Assembly (NCBI GenBank): GCA_029240815.1
Contig: JARDZO010000063.1
Coordinates: 1 to 21,543, forward strand
Length of the DNA stretch: 21,543 nt
Source: Brevibacillus sp.
GTDB lineage: Bacteria > Bacillota > Bacilli > Brevibacillales > Brevibacillaceae
Direction: 5' to 3'
The position numbers and the translations under genes were made by a program. Under the pieces are notes generated by a model. That model ran no database searches. It was not told the DNA's origin and worked only from the letters and a program-made list of their open reading frames with translations. This document shows, in pieces, positions 14,926-21,333 of this stretch (positions are counted from its first letter, which is position 1; each line of letters starts with the position of its first letter).

Positions 14926-15708
14926 TTATCCGATCGAAATGCGCTCCGTCTGCTTTTTCAATGTGGAGAGTACGCTTAATGCAGCCAAGTAGCTTGTCTT
15001 CGGATTGTCCGGCATCGGATCGTTCTCCAGCTGGATGCTCATTTTGCCAAACGAACCGACCGCCTCGATCGTGTGGATGTTTTTCGTCGCGTCCGGATCG
15101 GCTACGATCTTCACCCGCGTATTGTCACAGCCCAGACCCGCCAACGACAGCACGATGGCGACATTGATGTTTTTCGGGAAACGACTGATAGCCTCTGTAG
15201 CTGTTCCATCAAATACAACTTCCTTCGCATCCACCTGTCGCCCCAACAAAGATGCTGCAGGCTTGCGCGTAGTCAGTGAGACCTCCTCCAACTGCCCCAA
15301 TGACATTGCCGAGTGAATCACATCCAGGCCACCGATTGCTCCGGATGGCAAATGAATATGCGTGCCCAGCTGGCGACAGATTTCATTCAGGCGATCGTAC
15401 AGCTCCTGATCCACCAGTGCGCCTACGCTGATAATCACCAGGTCTTTCCGTTTGGAAATGACGAGTTCGGCATAGTCGCGGACGGCTTCCACTGTCGCTG
15501 CTTCTACGACGATATCGATGCCGGAAGAAAGAAACGCTTCCATGTCCGTAAATGCGCGGGTGCCATAATCACGCTCCCAAGCCTCTGCGACATCCGCTCT
15601 TCTCAGAAAAACGGAGTCCACCGTGCAACCGGGCAGCCGATGGTCCACATTGATACTTTTGATCAAAAATGTCGCTACTGTTCCCCCGCCGATGATTCCG
15701 ATCTTCAT
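14926..15708 (-). CDS. L-aspartate dehydrogenase-like NAD(P)-dependent oxidoreductase (NadX/DUF108 family)
   Basis: A 260-residue Rossmann enzyme. The nucleotide-binding loop is GIIGGGTVATFL (4-15); the SGAIGGLD stretch (122-129) and RFPKNINVAIVLSLAG (176-191) are typical of L-aspartate dehydrogenase, and His212 in KNIHTIEAVG matches the family's catalytic histidine. The known reaction is reversible oxidative deamination of L-aspartate to oxaloacetate via iminoaspartate. In NAD synthesis this gene would be with nadA/nadC, which are absent, so here it more likely acts on another amino or oxo acid in a breakdown route. It overlaps the hydrolase stop by 4 nt (ATGA), meaning translational coupling. 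Exact substrate unknown. Confidence 0.88.
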   Translation of the reverse strand: MKIGIIGGGTVATFLIKSINVDHRLPGCTVDSVFLRRADVAEAWERDYGTRAFTDMEAFLSSGIDIVVEAATVEAVRDYAELVISKRKDLVIISVGALVDQELYDRLNEICRQLGTHIHLPSGAIGGLDVIHSAMSLGQLEEVSLTTRKPAASLLGRQVDAKEVVFDGTATEAISRFPKNINVAIVLSLAGLGCDNTRVKIVADPDATKNIHTIEAVGSFGKMSIQLENDPMPDNPKTSYLAALSVLSTLKKQTERISIG

Positions 15709-16511
15709 TGCGCTTCCCCCTTGTTGTATGTCTGCAGGAAAGCAAGCACGAGGCGGTTAAACTCCTCCGGTTGTTCGATATAGCACAAATGTCCTGCACG
15801 TGCGATGAGCTCCAATGAAGAACCCGCGATTCCCTGTTCGACGATGCGTGATTCTGCTACAGGGGTGACCTTGTCATCTTCACCGCAGATGAGCATGGTT
15901 GGCATTTTAATAGAAGACAGCAATTCTGTCTGATCGGCATGATAGAGCGAATACGCCACAGAACGATAGCCTGGAGGTCTGACCATCGACATGATGCGCT
16001 TTGCCTCTGCAATCGCTTCTGGTGCAGCATACGGCGAGAACATGTCCGGTGTTCGCAGCTCTGCCAGCTCTTGTGGCGGCAAGTTCTCGACATTATGCAG
16101 ACGGTTTTTCAGCTTGCGCTCGTTCGTTTCCGGATTCGTCCGGCCACCGCGCGTGCTCGCTGCCAAAATCAGAGCCTCCACGTATTCCGGATACTTCGAA
16201 CAGAAGTCCATGGCGAGGGTGCTGCCCATCGAGTGGCCAAGCAAGAAGACTTTCTTGAAGCCCAAGGAATCAAGGAAGCCTTTGAGTATATCTGCCAGTT
16301 CGCCAAACGTCCGGAACTCCGGGTCGGGATCGGAGCTGTCTCCGTAGCCAGGGGTATCCCAGGCGATGACCTGAAAGTGGTCTTGCAAGCCTGTCAGCTG
16401 ACGGGACCACGATTGTGAATTATTGCCTAAGCCATGCAACAAAATGAGCGGAGCTCCCTCTCCTGCCGTCCGGTAATGAATGGAGAGCGATCCAACTTGT
16501 GTGTAAGGCAT
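15705..16511 (-). CDS. Alpha/beta hydrolase
   Basis: A 268-residue alpha/beta-hydrolase-fold enzyme with the full triad: Ser94 in GHSMGS, Asp212 or Asp213 in GEDDKVTP, and His241 in RAGHLCYIEQP. The oxyanion HGLGNN motif is at 26-31. The lid region (about 120-190) is of the size seen in meta-cleavage-product hydrolases and small-ester hydrolases. GAGGTG lies 6 nt before the ATG at 16511. It follows the cupin gene by 120 nt across a terminator and is translationally coupled to the aspartate-dehydrogenase-like gene. It probably hydrolyses an ester, enol-lactone or C-C bond of the imported compound. Confidence 0.92.
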   Translation of the reverse strand: MPYTQVGSLSIHYRTAGEGAPLILLHGLGNNSQSWSRQLTGLQDHFQVIAWDTPGYGDSSDPDPEFRTFGELADILKGFLDSLGFKKVFLLGHSMGSTLAMDFCSKYPEYVEALILAASTRGGRTNPETNERKLKNRLHNVENLPPQELAELRTPDMFSPYAAPEAIAEAKRIMSMVRPPGYRSVAYSLYHADQTELLSSIKMPTMLICGEDDKVTPVAESRIVEQGIAGSSLELIARAGHLCYIEQPEEFNRLVLAFLQTYNKGEAQ

Positions 16512-16541
16512 TGCTATCACCTCAACCATTGTTTTTCGTCC

Positions 16542-16579
16542 AAAAAAGAAAAGACCCGGCTGCGATGTAAGTGCCGGTC
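16542..16579 (-). terminator. Terminator-like hairpin inside the cupin-hydrolase operon
   Basis: GACCCGGC (16553-16560) and GCCGGTC (16573-16579) form a GC-rich stem with one bulge, followed in the minus direction by a tract of ten T broken by one C. It lies 30 nt before the hydrolase start, too close for another promoter. A second hairpin without T-run (GAGCCTG 16597-16603 with CAGGCTC 16610-16616) sits between it and the cupin stop. Confidence 0.75.
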
Positions 16580-16631
16580 CTTTCGCTGTATTGAGAGAGC
16601 CTGTGGTGGCAGGCTCCCAGACATTCCTCTT

Positions 16632-17171
16632 TTATTTTTGTTGTTCTGCTGCAGCCGCTGCTGCTTTTGCCTTCGCGCGTTCTACGCGGATAGCTTCCAG
16701 CTCGCTGCCTTCTGGGTATGTTGGGATTTGCGGTTTTGGTGCGCCCAACATAACCGCCATGATCGCTTCTTCGTCACCGTCGTTGCGAACACCACGGTAG
16801 TAGCCTGGAGGAGTCCAGATGCAATCGCGCTCGCTGAGTTTTACTTCATGAATCGTTTCACCGATTTGTACCAGAGCAGTAACAGAACCGCGGATGACGA
16901 AGAATACTTCTTCGACGTCACTGTGCAAGTGCATAGGACCTTCTGCACCAACAGGCAGATACATGTTGCTCAGGGTAAAGTTTTCAGCTTTGATTACGTT
17001 GCTATCAGTTGTAGCTACGCCGCCAGTACCTACATAACGGCATTGAGCACGACGATAAGCTGGATTTACTTGCTCTTGGAAAGAGAGTGCATTGTAGTCA
17101 AGCTTTCTAGTTTCCAGACGGGCTACAAACTTTTGCTCAAATTCTTCAATAGAGATGTTTTGTTCACTCAT
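16632..17171 (-). CDS. Single-domain cupin protein
   Basis: A 179-residue protein with one conserved beta-barrel (about 60-150). Cupin motif 1 is GPMHLHSDVEEVFFVIRG, giving His81, His83 and a Glu at 87 or 88. In motif 2, PPGYYRGVRN, the usual metal-binding His after PxGxx is Arg126 while the Asn is kept, so a metal site, if any, has only two His and one Glu. The C-terminus is an Ala/Lys-rich helix-like tail (166-179). The start at 17171 follows GGGAGG; the frame extends 28 codons through the promoter. It has its own strong promoter and is first of a unit with the hydrolase and dehydrogenase-like enzymes. Enzyme or binding role is open. Confidence 0.9.
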   Translation of the reverse strand: MSEQNISIEEFEQKFVARLETRKLDYNALSFQEQVNPAYRRAQCRYVGTGGVATTDSNVIKAENFTLSNMYLPVGAEGPMHLHSDVEEVFFVIRGSVTALVQIGETIHEVKLSERDCIWTPPGYYRGVRNDGDEEAIMAVMLGAPKPQIPTYPEGSELEAIRVERAKAKAAAAAAEQQK

Positions 17172-17190
17172 GGGTAATGCCTCCCTGTAT

Positions 17191-17215
17191 GTTTTATATA
17201 AAAAACGTTGTTTTG
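17191..17215. promoter_or_regulatory. 25-bp operator candidate, copy at the cupin promoter
   Basis: On the plus strand it reads GTTTTATATAAAAAAC, then GTTGTTTTG. It is 22 of 25 identical to 21147-21171. It lies just downstream of the -10 box, at about +5 to +29, where a bound repressor would block transcription. GTTTT...AAAAC arms give dyad symmetry. Confidence 0.75.
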
Positions 17216-17226
17216 TATTTAAAATG

Positions 17227-17255
17227 ATTATACGACCGTTTTTGGCAAAAGTCAA
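17227..17255 (-). promoter_or_regulatory. Sigma-A promoter of the cupin unit
   Basis: TTGACT and TATAAT on the minus strand are 17 bp apart (5 of 6 and 6 of 6). It lies in the 114-bp gap after the second permease, so the enzymes can be expressed apart from the importer. Confidence 0.88.
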
Positions 17256-17285
17256 TATTCGAAAGTGTGAGATAATTGATTGAAG

Positions 17286-18035
17286 CTACTGCCAAAATAC
17301 GTACTTTCGCTGAATCACTTGCAGCAAAAGATTGAGCAAGTATCCAACCAGCGTAATCAGGAGGACACCTGCCAATACTTTTTCCTGCATCAACGAGGCT
17401 GACATGTAGCTCAGCAGGTAGCCCATACCGACCGTCGACCCGATCATTTCCGTCAACACGGCGATGATGAACGCCAGAGGAAGCGCGATTTTCAAACCCG
17501 TAAAGATGGACGGCATCGTCGCCGGCAAGAGAATGCGCCAGAAAATCTGACTGTTACTCGCTCCCATGTTTTGTCCTGCCCATAAATAGAGCTTGCCGAC
17601 TCGGGTCGCGCCATAGTAGGTGTTTAGCACGATCGGAAACAGGCACTCGATGAAAATCAGGGTAACTTTTGATGCGGAGCCCAGGCCCAGAATGAACACG
17701 AGAATCGGGTAGAGCGCCACACGAGGGATCGGATAACCCAGTGAAAACATCGGCTGCATCACATCATTGAGCAAGGCAGAGCGACTCATCAAAAGACCGA
17801 GTGGCACTCCGATTAATATCGCCAGGCCAAATCCAGCAAAGACCCGGAAGATTGTCGTCGGCAAGTTTTCCATGAGCATGCCGGACGAGATCAGATCGAA
17901 TGCGACCACCACTACCTTTGCTAGCGACGGGAAAAGACGTTCTGGCATGATTTGCATAAAAGCGATCACTTCCCATGCCACGACGATCCAGATGAGCGAT
18001 TGGTATTGAATGAGGATGTTCCATCCTTTTTTCAT
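17286..18035 (-). CDS. ABC importer permease (NitT/TauT/Ssu type), second copy
   Basis: A 249-residue inner-membrane permease of the binding-protein-dependent type with about six hydrophobic helices. The ATPase-docking EAA-like loop is at about 152-172 (GQNMGASNSQIFWRILLPAT), where the canonical EAA...G...I.LP pattern is replaced by AGQNMGAS. It closely resembles the preceding permease, and both together form the channel as a heterodimer. It starts 6 nt after the other permease's stop, and AGGGGG precedes the ATG. It is the last gene of the importer operon, followed by the cupin promoter. Relatives carry taurine, alkanesulfonates, nitrate or thiamine precursors; substrate here unknown. Confidence 0.93.
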   Translation of the reverse strand: MKKGWNILIQYQSLIWIVVAWEVIAFMQIMPERLFPSLAKVVVVAFDLISSGMLMENLPTTIFRVFAGFGLAILIGVPLGLLMSRSALLNDVMQPMFSLGYPIPRVALYPILVFILGLGSASKVTLIFIECLFPIVLNTYYGATRVGKLYLWAGQNMGASNSQIFWRILLPATMPSIFTGLKIALPLAFIIAVLTEMIGSTVGMGYLLSYMSASLMQEKVLAGVLLITLVGYLLNLLLQVIQRKYVFWQ

Positions 18036-18041
18036 GTGTGT

Positions 18042-18803
18042 CTACCCCCTGTTCTCCGACCACCAGAGCAAGCGTGCGCGGACAGCCAGTAAAATTCGAT
18101 CAAACAAAAAGCCGAGCAAAGCAATGACGAAAATGGAAACGAACATCAGGTCCGTACGCCCTGCCATGTCAGCAGTCAAAATCATAAAGCCTAGCCCTAA
18201 ACCATTCGAGGAACCGATCATTTCCGAGGAAAACATCATGACGAACGTCAATCCGAGCGAAACGCGCAACCCGTCAAAAATTTTCGGCAGGGAAGCTGGA
18301 AGAATGATCTTCCACAAGATTTGTATGCGACTTGCTCCCATGTTTTGCGCAGCCCAGACGTAAACTTGTTTCACCCCGTGCACACCGTCTTGAGTCGCGA
18401 TAAAACAGGGGAAAAATGCGGTCAAAAAGATGAGCAAAACACGAGTCGTATCCGAAATGCCAAACCAGACCATCAAGATCGGCAGCAAGGCAATTTTCGG
18501 TACAGGGTTGAGGACGTCCACGATCGGGGTAAAAAAGGTGCCGATTGGCTTGAAGTAACCTGCAGCTATGCCCAGTACGATCCCGACTACTGCTACCAGC
18601 AAAAATCCGATGATCGAACGGTACAAGCTGGCGGCCGCATTGCTAAACAAGTCTCCGCTCACAATCATGGCCAGCAGTTCTTTACCGACGACCATAGGGC
18701 TGGACAAGTACTCGGGAATCCACTGCAGCGTCGCAAGAATCTGCCAGACGACAAGCAATACGACGACTTCGATTAACGCGATTTTATGCAGGCGTTTATC
18801 CAT
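18042..18803 (-). CDS. ABC importer permease (NitT/TauT/Ssu type), first copy
   Basis: A 253-residue permease with about six membrane helices and the docking loop AAQNMGASRIQILWKIILPA at about 151-170. The two permeases share the unusual QNMGAS form of the loop, which suggests they arose by duplication within this operon. Its ATG overlaps the ATPase stop by one base (TGATG), so translation is coupled. It likely pairs with the second permease, and both are energised by the adjoining ATPase. Confidence 0.93.
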   Translation of the reverse strand: MDKRLHKIALIEVVVLLVVWQILATLQWIPEYLSSPMVVGKELLAMIVSGDLFSNAAASLYRSIIGFLLVAVVGIVLGIAAGYFKPIGTFFTPIVDVLNPVPKIALLPILMVWFGISDTTRVLLIFLTAFFPCFIATQDGVHGVKQVYVWAAQNMGASRIQILWKIILPASLPKIFDGLRVSLGLTFVMMFSSEMIGSSNGLGLGFMILTADMAGRTDLMFVSIFVIALLGFLFDRILLAVRARLLWWSENRG

Positions 18804-19597
18804 CAGAAATCATCCTCTCCATTCTTGCTGTGTTCTTGATGGAGTAAATCCCAGATATGATTGCGAATATCCATAAATTCCTGCGTCTTGTGCACGTCGA
18901 GCTGACGAGGGCGCGCAAAGTCAATCTCGATGATTTCCTTGATGACAGCAGGACGACCGCTGAATACAACCACGACATCACTCAAGAAGACGGCTTCGTC
19001 GATATCGTGCGTGACGAACATGACGCTCTTGTTTGACTCCTGCCAAATCCGCTGCAATTCTACCTGCATCTTCTCTCGCGTCTGAGCATCTAGCGCGCCA
19101 AACGGCTCATCCATCAACAGAACGTCCGGATTGAAGGCGAGCACACGAGCGAGGGAAATGCGCTGCTTCATCCCGCCAGACAGCTCCGATGGGAGATTGT
19201 TGCGGAAATCCCACAGGTGTACCAGCTTGAGGTAATGCTCCACGATCTCGTCACGCTTTGCCTTTTCCACGCCTTGAACCTCTAGTCCCCATGCCACATT
19301 GTCGTAGACGTTTTTCCAAGGGAACAGTGCTGACTCCTGAAACATCATGCCTCGATCCGGGCCGGGCTTGTCGACTTCCTTGCCGCGAATGCGCACCGTC
19401 CCTGTAGATTTCGGGATGAAGCCGCCAACGATATGCAAAAAGGTACTTTTTCCGCATCCGCTAGGACCCACAATGCTGACGAACTTGCCCTCGGGAATCT
19501 GCAGGCTGATTTCCTGGATGGCCGTGACCTCTTCTTTCCCTCGCGTATAGACTTTGCGCAGCTTTTCGATTTCAATAGCGGGTGTCTTGGTTTGCAT
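18803..19597 (-). CDS. ABC importer ATPase (SsuB/TauB type)
   Basis: A 264-residue nucleotide-binding subunit. Walker A is GPSGCGKS (44-51), the Q-loop Gln87 in MFQES, the signature LSGGMKQR (139-146), Walker B VLLMDEP (159-165), the D-loop GALD, and the switch His197 in VTHDIDEA. These are standard for the nitrate/sulfonate/taurine import group. The start at 19597 has GGAGAAG nine nt before it; the frame extends 42 codons through a leader hairpin and is not taken. It stands 486 nt after the binding-protein gene, an unusually long gap filled by a structured element, while ATPase and permeases are tightly packed. Confidence 0.95.
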   Translation of the reverse strand: MQTKTPAIEIEKLRKVYTRGKEEVTAIQEISLQIPEGKFVSIVGPSGCGKSTFLHIVGGFIPKSTGTVRIRGKEVDKPGPDRGMMFQESALFPWKNVYDNVAWGLEVQGVEKAKRDEIVEHYLKLVHLWDFRNNLPSELSGGMKQRISLARVLAFNPDVLLMDEPFGALDAQTREKMQVELQRIWQESNKSVMFVTHDIDEAVFLSDVVVVFSGRPAVIKEIIEIDFARPRQLDVHKTQEFMDIRNHIWDLLHQEHSKNGEDDF

Positions 19598-19641
19598 GAC
19601 AACTTCTCCTTCGCGGGTTTTTGGGGAGGGATACATAACAT

Positions 19642-19675
19642 TGGCGGCCCCTATGTTGGGAAATAGGGACCGCCA
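19642..19675 (-). promoter_or_regulatory. Strong hairpin in the leader of the ATPase gene
   Basis: TGGCGGCCCCTAT (19642-19654) pairs with ATAGGGACCGCCA (19663-19675), 12 of 13 pairs with one mismatch and an 8-nt loop. It ends 45 nt before the ATPase start. No T-run follows in the minus direction, so it is more likely an RNA-stability or processing element than a terminator. Confidence 0.5.
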
Positions 19676-19690
19676 TTCATAGAGCGTTTT

Positions 19691-19723
19691 TATACCTTGG
19701 TATAGGAAGTATGGTGATACCAA
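19691..19723. repeat. Nested inverted repeats before the ATPase gene
   Basis: TATACC (19691-19696) and GGTATA (19699-19704) form a 2-nt-spaced palindrome. TTGGTAT (19697-19703) also matches ATACCAA (19717-19723). Could be an operator or alternative RNA pairings. I found no convincing promoter around it. Confidence 0.4.
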
Positions 19724-19726
19724 CTT

Positions 19727-19971
19727 AGCTGGAGCGGGGAGAAGCAGCTTTCCGATCTACGCTCCGGTCTACACCCTGCAATGGAGTATAAACTGTCCGC
19801 TCCACAACGATTCACGGGGAAGCGGTAAAGCAGTAGCCGCTTCGAAGGGAACACAGAGGTACCGCTTCTTAATCCCGTGAATTCGTTGTTCCGCTAAGCT
19901 GGGTTCCGAAGTCGCTCCGCCTGGAAACCTGCTTCTCCTGCGAGCTTCTGTGGTTTCTAGCCACTTTTTTT
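19727..19971 (+). ncRNA. Candidate structured RNA, copy A
   Basis: A long folded element in the gap between binding protein and ATPase. Helices, outside in: GGAGAAGCAG (19738-19747) with 19929-19938; TTTCC (19749-19753) with GGAAA (19923-19927); a 15-bp helix 19804-19818 with 19874-19889 (one bulged T); directly stacked GAAGCGGTA (19819-19827) with TACCGCTTC (19860-19868), separated by a 5-nt bulge on one side; then a 32-nt tip. Short unpaired-looking stretches are shared with copy B (see findings). On the plus strand it ends with GTGG/CCAC and seven T (19965-19971), which favours plus-strand transcription, opposite to the neighbouring genes. The minus strand can form the mirror fold, so a stabiliser within the importer transcript is the main alternative. 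Not assigned to any RNA class I know. Confidence 0.5.
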
Positions 19972-20083
19972 AACGGATATTTAAGGGGGAATAACTCCTT
20001 CCCTTCTCCCATTTCAGTTACAGCGTTGTATCAAAGGGGATAAAAAGAAACGATCCAACAAAGACTTAGCGATCCAGATTTCC

Positions 20084-21118
20084 TTATTTCGGCAAGTAGG
20101 ACATGTCGATGATCGCGTTCAGATCGACTGGCTTGTCTATCCATTTCTCTTGCAACAGAATGTCTTGTACTGCTTTCCAGCCCTCTGGATCCACTTTTCC
20201 GTCTGTAGAGCGGTTGTTGTCGGTCAGGTTGATATAAACCTCTGGATCAGCTTTTACTTTTTGTTTTTCAATCAACAATTTACGAGCTTCTTTTCCATTT
20301 TCGTTGTAGTACTTCAGAGCGGCTACGTAATCGCTCAGGAAGTCTTTTAAGGCTTGCTCATTGTTTTTCGCGAACTCTGGATTCACAAACATGGACAAGA
20401 AATCTTCATCTGCTTGTACGCCTGTTTTTGCGTTGAACACTTCTTTAAATTCTCCGGCCTTTAGAGCTGTAGCCCCAAATGGCTGCGGGAACATCCCGAT
20501 GTCGATCTTCTTCGACTTCACAGCTTCCGTCATCGAAGGAATCGGAATAATCGCATATTTCACATCCTTATCCGGGTCCATGCCTGCGGAGCGAATCGCA
20601 GCCCGTGCCCACATGTCTGTCGGGGACTTGAAGTCAGGAATACCGATTACTTTGCCTTTCACATCCGCCATGCTGTTGATGCCGGAATCTTTTAACGCCA
20701 TGAACATGGTGTTGAAGCCTTTTCCTGGTGTTTCTTTAATGACAGAGGCAATCACTTTGAGCGGGATGCCTTGGGAAGCTGCGACCAAGGTAGCACCTTG
20801 ACCGATGGAGGCAATGTCGATCTGGTTCGCCTGGTAGGCATTCAGACGGTCAGCATTCGCGCGGAACTGAGTGATGTTGAGTGTGTAGCTCTTTCCCTGG
20901 TTTGGCGTCAAGGACGGATTTACCTGCATCAGCCACAACGGCTCTTCGGATGAAAAACCACCGCCTAATTTAATCTCTACCGGTTGGCTTCCTCCTGCTG
21001 CTTGCTGTCCTCCAGACGCTGTTCCTGAAGATGGCTGGGCAGATTGCCCGGATCCACAGGCTGTCAACCCGACCGCCAGACCCAAAATCATTGCGATTTT
21101 TCCCATGCTTTTTCTCAT
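20084..21118 (-). CDS. ABC importer substrate-binding lipoprotein (NMT1/THI5/SsuA-like)
   Basis: A 344-residue binding protein. The signal peptide ends in LTAC, giving lipidated Cys21, then a Ser/Gly/Gln-rich linker. The mature part has the NMT1/SsuA pattern: a first strand EIKLGGGFSSEEPLWL, ANQIDIASIGQGATLVAASQGIPLKVIAS, ADVKGKVIGIPDFKSPTDMWAR, and a second-lobe SKKIDIGMFPQP segment, all typical of type II binding proteins for sulfonates, nitrate, taurine or pyrimidine precursors. AGGGGG precedes the ATG. It is the first gene of the importer operon, directly behind a strong promoter and the 25-bp motif. Candidate structured elements lie on both sides of it. Ligand not predictable. Confidence 0.93.
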   Translation of the reverse strand: MRKSMGKIAMILGLAVGLTACGSGQSAQPSSGTASGGQQAAGGSQPVEIKLGGGFSSEEPLWLMQVNPSLTPNQGKSYTLNITQFRANADRLNAYQANQIDIASIGQGATLVAASQGIPLKVIASVIKETPGKGFNTMFMALKDSGINSMADVKGKVIGIPDFKSPTDMWARAAIRSAGMDPDKDVKYAIIPIPSMTEAVKSKKIDIGMFPQPFGATALKAGEFKEVFNAKTGVQADEDFLSMFVNPEFAKNNEQALKDFLSDYVAALKYYNENGKEARKLLIEKQKVKADPEVYINLTDNNRSTDGKVDPEGWKAVQDILLQEKWIDKPVDLNAIIDMSYLPK

Positions 21119-21146
21119 AAGTGACCCCCTGGAAATAATCTTGAGT

Positions 21147-21171
21147 GTTTTGTATGAAAAACGTAGTTTTG
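21147..21171. promoter_or_regulatory. 25-bp operator candidate, copy at the importer promoter
   Basis: On the plus strand it reads GTTTTGTATGAAAAAC, then GTAGTTTTG. It is 22 of 25 identical to 17191-17215. It starts 9 nt downstream of the -10 box and so covers the start region of the importer transcript. The arms GTTTT/AAAAC occur twice in overlapping dyads. Confidence 0.75.
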
Positions 21172-21179
21172 CTATATAA

Positions 21180-21208
21180 ATATTATGCCAGGGCTATATA
21201 GTTGTCAA
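21180..21208 (-). promoter_or_regulatory. Sigma-A promoter of the importer operon
   Basis: TTGACA and TAATAT on the minus strand are 17 bp apart (6 of 6 and 4 of 6). It lies 62 nt before the binding-protein start. Confidence 0.85.
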
Positions 21209-21267
21209 TATTGAAAACTTTAAAATAAGTCAAAAAATTATTTACTTATAAACAATAAGCTATTGGA

Positions 21268-21282
21268 GTAAGAAAAACGTGG
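21268..21282. promoter_or_regulatory. Possible partial third copy of the operator motif
   Basis: GTAAGAAAAACGTGG matches 13 of 15 bases of the core of the 25-bp motif (GTATGAAAAACGTAG). It lies about 60 bp upstream of the importer -35 box. The flanking arms are poorly kept. Confidence 0.3.
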
Positions 21283-21333
21283 ATATTATGCCCGCGTCCT
21301 TTGGTTTGGTGGTAAATCGAACGGTGGTGGAGG

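Noticed and set aside
18803..19723. Longer ATPase starting at 19723
   Set aside because: The extra 42 residues are unlike the family, cross a strong hairpin, and lack a ribosome binding site; the 19597 ATG has one.
19845..19890. Resemblance of AGAGGTACCGC to the T-box antiterminator
   Set aside because: The GGGUGGNACCGCG consensus is not met, no specifier stem or aminoacyl gene follows, and the stretch is explained by the perfect stem 19819-19827/19860-19868.
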